Part shown: piece after piece, positions 58,647-64,000 of the stretch
Numbering within the stretch: the stretch's first letter is position 1
Layout of the letters: the number at the start of each line of letters is the position of its first letter
NCBI GenBank assembly: GCA_001627865.1
Contig: LUQO01000004.1
Span: 136,384 to 200,383 of the forward strand
DNA length: 64,000 nt
Origin: SAR324 cluster bacterium REDSEA-S27_B3
GTDB taxonomy: Bacteria; SAR324; NAC60-12
Reading direction: 5' to 3'
Translations under genes and position numbers: made by a program
The notes under the pieces: generated by a model
Told to the model about the DNA's origin: nothing
Seen by the model: only the letters and a program-made list of their open reading frames with translations
The model's database searches: none

Positions 58647-60875
58647 TTAATCACGTTTTTGGGTCTGTTCCAGCAATTTCCAGCGAATAATGGGGATTTG
58701 TTTGAGGATTTCAATATCTGTGATGTTATAGACTTTTACACGTGTAGTTGCTTTTGCGAGACTTTTTCTGGATGTGTTTGAGATCATTTTCTCGCCTCCC
58801 CAAAAATCACCTTTTCCAACAACATGTTTTCTTCCGGATTTTTCATCTTGCTGTGAGCTGAGCTCCACTTTCCCTTCGTGAACAAGCATTAACCCTTCAT
58901 AATCTATTTTCTCTCCTTTTGAGAAATTTTGAAGTGTCATATTTTGCGCAATTTGACTTTGGACAGGAGATGAAATTGATTCTCCAAATAACCATGTCTG
59001 CTGCAAAAATTCGGTGATTTCATGTGTTTTTTGCAGCTGTTCTATTAGATTGTTACGATGCACAAACTCTTTGAATAAAATTGCGGGTATCTTGAGAGTT
59101 TCAATATGACTTAGGGCTCGGTAAGTTCCACTGCTTTTAAGTCCAAACAGAACCGCCAGATCTCCTATTAATGTACCGCTTGATAACAGGTATCTTGTTT
59201 TTTCTTCTGTAGAAAGGAATTCCGCGACACCTGTAAGCACCAGACAGGCATGATTCGGAATTTCCTGATCCTTCAGCAAAACTGTTCCGGGACTGATTAA
59301 TTCCCGTTTACAATTCAGCAGCATGTGGATTTCACCGTCTTCAACATTTGGATAATATCCCTGTAGATATGCTCCTCCGAATTCAAGCGGATAATCTTCA
59401 TGACCTTCAATCAAAACATCGGCGCTGCCGAAAGTGACGCCACAACCAATCAACAGCTCGTCATGAGTCAACTTGTGCGCGGTATGGGCTAAAATGATTT
59501 TCTCAGATTTGTCATCCTTGAAATCCTCAGCCTTGCCGTGAATAATTCCACCTCCGATATCAATTTTCTTGACTTGCACGGGACTCAGATAATCTTCCCA
59601 GACTTTATTCTTTAATTTCTTGCTTATTCCCGGCTCTTTCTTATTTTCCTGGAGCATCTTTTTCAATACATCATGAGAAGCCACGTCTGCTAAATGTGCG
59701 TATGTGGCATATCCCTCTTCCCATAGTGTCCGGAAGAACAATATATTTGTTTCAACCGGATGCGGGGAAAATACTGGCTTTACCTCCAGCCCATCAATGT
59801 TGTTCCATTCATCAAACTCCAGATCACAAACTTCGAAATATTCTTCAAATGTACTTTCCTTGATAGACATAAGTGAGGACAGCTTCTTTGTAACAGTGGC
59901 ACGCACCATCTGGGTGGAGTAGTACTTTATCCGGTGATTTGTATGGATAAGGGTAGTGAGACCGGCAAAATGATCATCATGTGCGTGAGTTTGAAAAATT
60001 CCCTCCACTTCATTCACATCAACTCCAATGGCATTCAAGGTATGCGAAATGTTCGGACCAACATCGATCAGAAAGATTTTCCCCTGAAAACATATAACAC
60101 TGGCCATGCATGGACGATTAATATCCCAGCCGTCTCCTTCACCGGTATGAACGATGGAGAAATATTCACGCTTGAAATGATGGTTCTCCAGTTGATAGGG
60201 TGTTTCATATTTTTCATTTTTCCCCAGGCTCAAGTCAACTTCTACTCGCTCACCTTTGTAAACAAAATCATAGCAGTTTGTTTTCTTTCTGACGACCTTT
60301 ACTCCGTTCAGGACTTCCACGGGCTGATGACCAACTATTACGGAATGCAGCAGGTCACTACTTGGACGTATTTCCCCAAAGGCAAAGAACAGTTTTATAC
60401 GCATCATCTCTTCTGCCTGTTTCTGAGGTATGCCCGCGGCGAGGATGTCTTCAAGACTAGTCAAACCATAGTTCCCCCGGTAAATGTAATTCATTTGTGC
60501 GTTAACCACGTTTTCGTGTCCTATAAGCAACGGTTTAGCACCGGTATTGTTGGGATGATTGGGCAGCAGCATACCCTGTCGATAAAGCATCTGAAGTACC
60601 GGGAACTCTGCTAAATTAGCAAAGTCACCTTTCTGTACGCTCAGGTCGGAAAGTAGAATAGCATTTGGTCCGGTTTCATTAGTAATTGTTCCATGTGTAT
60701 GATGGTTCGGACCTGATTCAGAATCTGTTTCTATTATATAGTCATGTATCTTGCCGGCTTTCATCAAGTGTTTTACGCTGTCAGCAGGACAACCGCAGAG
60801 GACATATAATTCTGCTTCCGGTACTTCCAGCCAGTAAACACCGGTCGAGATTTTTGTTTTGGAAATTTTGGTCAT
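58647..60875 (-). CDS. MBL-fold hydrolase fused to two cyclic-nucleotide-binding-like domains
   Basis: The ~742-residue protein has an N-terminal ~200-residue part with NLAEFPVLQMLYRQGMLLPNHPNN that I cannot assign. A metallo-beta-lactamase domain follows with the zinc motif TDxH-like THAHDDHFAG (~297) and later His/Asp ligands. Two cNMP-binding-like beta-rolls then follow (~515-610, with LISPGTVLLKDQEIPNHACLVLTGVAEFL; ~650-740, with FSKGEKIDYEGLMLVHEGKVELS). The cNMP units probably gate or place the hydrolase. I prefer the ATG at 60875; the track's GTG at 60893 is possible. It is the last gene of the pheT-dgkA-moaD run. Confidence 0.8.
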   Translation of the reverse strand: MTKISKTKISTGVYWLEVPEAELYVLCGCPADSVKHLMKAGKIHDYIIETDSESGPNHHTHGTITNETGPNAILLSDLSVQKGDFANLAEFPVLQMLYRQGMLLPNHPNNTGAKPLLIGHENVVNAQMNYIYRGNYGLTSLEDILAAGIPQKQAEEMMRIKLFFAFGEIRPSSDLLHSVIVGHQPVEVLNGVKVVRKKTNCYDFVYKGERVEVDLSLGKNEKYETPYQLENHHFKREYFSIVHTGEGDGWDINRPCMASVICFQGKIFLIDVGPNISHTLNAIGVDVNEVEGIFQTHAHDDHFAGLTTLIHTNHRIKYYSTQMVRATVTKKLSSLMSIKESTFEEYFEVCDLEFDEWNNIDGLEVKPVFSPHPVETNILFFRTLWEEGYATYAHLADVASHDVLKKMLQENKKEPGISKKLKNKVWEDYLSPVQVKKIDIGGGIIHGKAEDFKDDKSEKIILAHTAHKLTHDELLIGCGVTFGSADVLIEGHEDYPLEFGGAYLQGYYPNVEDGEIHMLLNCKRELISPGTVLLKDQEIPNHACLVLTGVAEFLSTEEKTRYLLSSGTLIGDLAVLFGLKSSGTYRALSHIETLKIPAILFKEFVHRNNLIEQLQKTHEITEFLQQTWLFGESISSPVQSQIAQNMTLQNFSKGEKIDYEGLMLVHEGKVELSSQQDEKSGRKHVVGKGDFWGGEKMISNTSRKSLAKATTRVKVYNITDIEILKQIPIIRWKLLEQTQKRD

Positions 60876-60921
60876 TGCGGTATTCACAAACACCCGTCGT
60901 TAATTATGGATTAACGGTTGG

Positions 60922-61167
60922 TTATCCTCCGCTGACTGGAGGAATCAAACAATATTCGGCTCCATCAGTAAGAACAGATTGTTTGCTTACATACTCATCC
61001 TGATGAGCCAGACGAGTTGATTTTAAAACAGGTGCAGCCTGTGGATATTTTATTGAGAGTTGTTCAATAACCTGTTCCGCGGTGCAGCCTTGCGGGACTT
61101 CAAGCAAAATAGGCTCCTCAGAAATTGTTTCCTGCAGCACTGCATAAAAAACCAGAGTGATTTCCAC
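60922..61167 (-). CDS. moaD: Molybdopterin synthase sulfur carrier MoaD
   Basis: The 81-residue ubiquitin-like protein ends in the essential Gly-Gly (CLIPPVSGG). The Gly-Gly is thiocarboxylated and donates sulfur to cyclic pyranopterin in molybdenum-cofactor synthesis. FYAVLQETISEE and the closing strand fit MoaD better than ThiS. It starts 4 bases after dgkA. moaC is at 40.4 kb; moaE is not in the window. Confidence 0.9.
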   Translation of the reverse strand: MEITLVFYAVLQETISEEPILLEVPQGCTAEQVIEQLSIKYPQAAPVLKSTRLAHQDEYVSKQSVLTDGAEYCLIPPVSGG

Positions 61168-61171
61168 AAAT

Positions 61172-61537
61172 CTATGAAATATTGGAAATTAAGTCAAACA
61201 AAACTATCCCCCAGATAACTATGAGGTTTATGGATGCCATAAAAACCGCGGCGCTCCCTGCATCCTTTGCTTTAGCAGAAAGCGGGTGGTGTTCTGTGGA
61301 AATCCTGTTCACCGCTGCTTCAACAGCAGTATTAAGCAATTCCACAATCAGTACAAGCAATACGGATCCAATCAGTAAAATTCGCACAATCAATGAAACA
61401 GGCAAAAGCACGGCAACAGGAATCAAAATTACTGCAACAGCTAATTCAATGCGGAAGGCAGTTTCATCATACAGTGTGTTTCGCAAGCCCTGCAAGCTGT
61501 AACCAAAGGCTTTCCACAAGTGAAGCAAAGCATTCAT
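61172..61537 (-). CDS. dgkA: Diacylglycerol kinase DgkA
   Basis: The 121-residue membrane kinase has three hydrophobic helices and phosphorylates diacylglycerol (or undecaprenol) with ATP. The family block VELLNTAVEAAVNRISTEHHPLSAKAKDAGSAAV holds the catalytic Glu and Asp. It lies between pheT (10-base gap) and moaD. Confidence 0.94.
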   Translation of the reverse strand: MNALLHLWKAFGYSLQGLRNTLYDETAFRIELAVAVILIPVAVLLPVSLIVRILLIGSVLLVLIVELLNTAVEAAVNRISTEHHPLSAKAKDAGSAAVFMASINLIVIWGIVLFDLISNIS

Positions 61538-61547
61538 TTTGCCGGTC

Positions 61548-64000
61548 TTATGCCCTTAAAGTTGCCTGAAATTCATGTTCCAGACGCCTGATAATTTTAT
61601 TCCTGATCTTCCCTACCTCATAATCGGTAAGTGTTCTATCTGATGCCTGAAAAGTAAGGGAATAAGCCAGACTGCGTTTCCCTTCATCAAACTGTTCTCC
61701 TTCATATACGTCAAAGAGAATCGCGTTTTTCAGCAACGGTTTCCCTGTTTGAAGAATGACGGGTGTGACATTCTCAACAGGCAGACTTGCATCCATCACA
61801 AAAGCAATGTCCTCAAAGATGGGAGTGTAGTTGGATATCGACTGCATCTGGTGATTTTCAACTCCAAGCCTGATGATAAAGTCCAGGTCAAGTTCCGCGA
61901 CACAGACAGGCTGTTCCGGAAGATTAAACTCAGCTCTAATTTTTGGATGTAATTCTCCTGCAAATCCCAAAACATTTCCATTTACCAAAATGTTTGCGCT
62001 GCGTCCTGGGTGGCAGGGCAATTCACGGGATTTTTTCCATTCAACACCTTCAATATGCAGAGATGTGAGAAAGTGCTCCAAAACACCTTTGAGGTCAAAA
62101 AAGTCATTGTGTCCCACTTCCTGTTCCAGCCAAGACTGAGTATTCCGGACTCCGCTCATTAATAAAGACAACCTCTGAGGTTCATCCGGAAGCATTTTCC
62201 CTTTTTGCGGATGAAACACACTGCCGACCTCGAATGTATTCACTTTACCTAAAAATCTCAGATTCGCGCGCGCGGTGATCAAGGCACCGGGCAGCAGTGA
62301 ACGACGCAGGTGGCTTCGTTCCTGCGAAAGAGGATTTTTTATGGGAATAAAAATTTCTAAATCTACGTTTTTTTCCAGTCGCAAACGTGCTTCATCTAAG
62401 GGATCCATGATTGAGTAAGTAATAATTTCATCCATTCCGGAAGCAACAAGAATATCCCGGACACGCTCAGTTCCTTCCAGATTCTGATTGCCATGCTGCG
62501 GAGGCAGTTCATCTTTGAGCAGAGTTGGTGTCAGATTTTCGTAACCATAAACCCTGACAATTTCTTCAACAAGATCGGCAGGAATACGAATATCCATACG
62601 ATGACTGGGAACTGCTATTTTTAAGATTTTCTTTCCGGATACTTTAAAATCAAGCGCGGTCAAAATTTTTGTAATCTGCTCACTGGAAATTTCGATGCCC
62701 AGCAGCCTCTCCACATATACAGGATCAAGTTCCAGAGTGATGGTATCTTTGCGGCGTGGATAAAGGTCTCCGGCAGTCTTTTCCAGTGTGCCGGAACCAT
62801 ATTCAACCATCAATTGCGCAGCACGAAGGGCTGCCCGAAGTGTACCTTCGGGATCAACCTGTTTACCGAACCGCTCACTTGCTTCGGTGCGAAGTTTGAG
62901 TACCTGAGCGGTACGCCGATTATTGAGAAATTCAAAATTTGCTGCTTCAAGTATAATATTGGTTGTCGCGTCAGTCACCTCTGAATCCCCTCCACCCATC
63001 ACACCGCCAATCCCAATATGTCCCGCGGCATCAGTGATCATCAGCATATCATCATCAAGTTTGCGTTCAACATCGTCCAGAGTGAGCAGCGTTTCACCTT
63101 TTATTGCGCGGCGAATGATAATTTTCGGTTTCCCTCCATTTGCCCGCTTTATAAGTTTATCGTAATCAAAGGCATGTAACGGCTGTCCCAGTTCCATCAT
63201 CACATAATTGGTTATGTCAACAATGTTATTGATGGGGCGCATCCCAACTCGTAGCAGCCGCTGCTGCATCCAGAATGGTGAGGGAGCAATTTTAACATCA
63301 CGTATTAATAAGGCAGAATAGCGTGAACAGATATCTGAGTCTTTTATTCCCAGATCAACAAACGGCGGTTGTTCGAGGACTTCCAATTGTGAGACATCAG
63401 GGATAACACTCTGATCTAAAGTCTCTTCTGTCAGTGCGGCAACTTCACGGCCTATTCCCAGAATGGAAAGCAAATGGCTGAATCCGCCTTTTATATCAAA
63501 ATGCAAGATTACATCACCTAAATATTCCTGCAGCAAAGTTCCTACTGGTGCATCTTCAGGAAGTATCAGGATGCCCTCGTGGTCTTCACTGAGTCCTAAT
63601 TCAAGCTCCGAGCAGAGCATTCCTTCTGATTCGATTCCTCTTATTTTGGCAGGTTTGAGTTTTTTCAGAGGAAGATCATCATGATGTGCATCAATAAGCA
63701 TGGCTCCCGAAAGGGCCAGGGCAACTTTTGGAGCCAGCCGTGGGAGAGATCCTTCCATTTCCCTGATGTTTGGTGCTCCAGTAACAATTGTAATGGGTTT
63801 GTCTGCGCCAAATTCCACATCCACCAGATTCAAAGCGTCAGCATTAGGATGCTTTCGAACCTCCCTGATTTGACCTACAACACAATATTCACCCCAGTTA
63901 TCGCCGATTTTTTCTATTGTTTCAACTTCAAGCCCTGCGTTTGTAAGGCGGTCTGCCAGCTGGTCAGGGGTAATGTTAATTGAAACAAAATCCCTGAGCC
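61548..64000 (-). CDS. pheT: Phenylalanyl-tRNA synthetase beta subunit, 5'-truncated by window edge
   Basis: The beta subunit charges tRNA-Phe together with PheS. The C-terminal portion has the ferredoxin-fold anticodon-binding domain (ISNYTPIFEDIAFVMDASLP to LEHEFQATLRA). The middle has the B3/B4 editing domain (RYSALLIRDVKIAPSPFWMQQRL, DITNYVMMELGQPLHAFD) and B5. The track starts at an internal TTG (63833). The frame stays open to base 64000 and reads LRDFVSINITPDQLADRL and the EMAP-like HPNADALNLVDV, so only about 7-15 residues are missing. It is the first gene of the pheT-dgkA-moaD-MBL run. Confidence 0.96.
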   Translation of the reverse strand, partial: LRDFVSINITPDQLADRLTNAGLEVETIEKIGDNWGEYCVVGQIREVRKHPNADALNLVDVEFGADKPITIVTGAPNIREMEGSLPRLAPKVALALSGAMLIDAHHDDLPLKKLKPAKIRGIESEGMLCSELELGLSEDHEGILILPEDAPVGTLLQEYLGDVILHFDIKGGFSHLLSILGIGREVAALTEETLDQSVIPDVSQLEVLEQPPFVDLGIKDSDICSRYSALLIRDVKIAPSPFWMQQRLLRVGMRPINNIVDITNYVMMELGQPLHAFDYDKLIKRANGGKPKIIIRRAIKGETLLTLDDVERKLDDDMLMITDAAGHIGIGGVMGGGDSEVTDATTNIILEAANFEFLNNRRTAQVLKLRTEASERFGKQVDPEGTLRAALRAAQLMVEYGSGTLEKTAGDLYPRRKDTITLELDPVYVERLLGIEISSEQITKILTALDFKVSGKKILKIAVPSHRMDIRIPADLVEEIVRVYGYENLTPTLLKDELPPQHGNQNLEGTERVRDILVASGMDEIITYSIMDPLDEARLRLEKNVDLEIFIPIKNPLSQERSHLRRSLLPGALITARANLRFLGKVNTFEVGSVFHPQKGKMLPDEPQRLSLLMSGVRNTQSWLEQEVGHNDFFDLKGVLEHFLTSLHIEGVEWKKSRELPCHPGRSANILVNGNVLGFAGELHPKIRAEFNLPEQPVCVAELDLDFIIRLGVENHQMQSISNYTPIFEDIAFVMDASLPVENVTPVILQTGKPLLKNAILFDVYEGEQFDEGKRSLAYSLTFQASDRTLTDYEVGKIRNKIIRRLEHEFQATLRA

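Noticed and set aside
59934-60614. 226-residue plus-strand ORF
   Set aside because: Antisense shadow of the MBL/cNMP gene; Cys/His/Ile-rich composition unlike a real protein here.
60922-61167. ThiS (thiamine sulfur carrier)
   Set aside because: Length and the IPPVSGG end fit MoaD better, and moaC is in the same window; no thi genes are present.

Overview
The window reads as a chromosomal contig from an uncultured, probably marine, Gram-negative proteobacterium-like organism. My best guess is the SAR324 / former deltaproteobacterial sphere. This rests on the gene mix (ABC and TRAP uptake systems, many dehydrogenase and SnoaL-like proteins, lipoproteins, RecB, frataxin, Bpt) and on general recall, not on a database search. 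Both edges cut genes: an SHMT-like enzyme on the left and pheT on the right. In both cases the ORF-track start is an internal TTG and the real start lies outside the window.

The left part (about 1-24 kb) is an accessory, catabolic region. It begins with an SHMT-like PLP enzyme, an RraA-like aldolase, a damaged SDR and a histidinol-dehydrogenase-family enzyme of the sulfopropanediol-dehydrogenase (HpsN) type. Next come four tandem-domain SnoaL/NTF2-like proteins around a MalFG-type ABC transporter that has a binding protein and two permeases but no ATPase. A nonsense-interrupted cystathionine lyase/synthase-type gene, a ~127-bp inverted-repeat element and a LacI regulator follow; the regulator is divergent from an amidohydrolase / MetE-core / bicupin set. 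The part ends with a visibly GC-richer TRAP transporter / enoyl-CoA hydratase / CoA-transferase operon, which sits next to two tRNA genes (Arg-TCG and His-GTG). Three genes in this part are broken: two by internal deletions with frame change and one by an in-frame stop.

The right part (about 24-64 kb) is mostly housekeeping: thiolase, an NtrB-like kinase, recB, recN, a clpP-topA-MBL hydrolase run, ogt, an ftsZ without the usual C-terminal tail, bpt-moaC, cyaY, and an M16 protease. A tightly packed run follows: hydroxyacid dehydrogenase, lipoprotein, TPR lipoprotein, a 1531-residue single-chain acetyl-CoA carboxylase, and a polyprenyl diphosphate synthase. The end of the window holds a divergent TrpC-like protein with a response regulator, and a pheT-dgkA-moaD-(MBL + two cNMP domains) operon.

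The most unusual items are: (1) the one-chain acetyl-CoA carboxylase with domain order CT-alpha, CT-beta, BC, BCCP; (2) a tandem pair of paralogous 57- and 52-residue proteins at 58.0-58.4 kb, absent from the ORF track; (3) the SnoaL-pair family tied to an ABC sugar-type transporter and to twin 19-bp operator-like repeats exactly 80 bp apart; (4) a tail-less FtsZ with a 45-residue one-helix membrane protein upstream; (5) an MBL hydrolase fused to two cyclic-nucleotide-binding-like domains.
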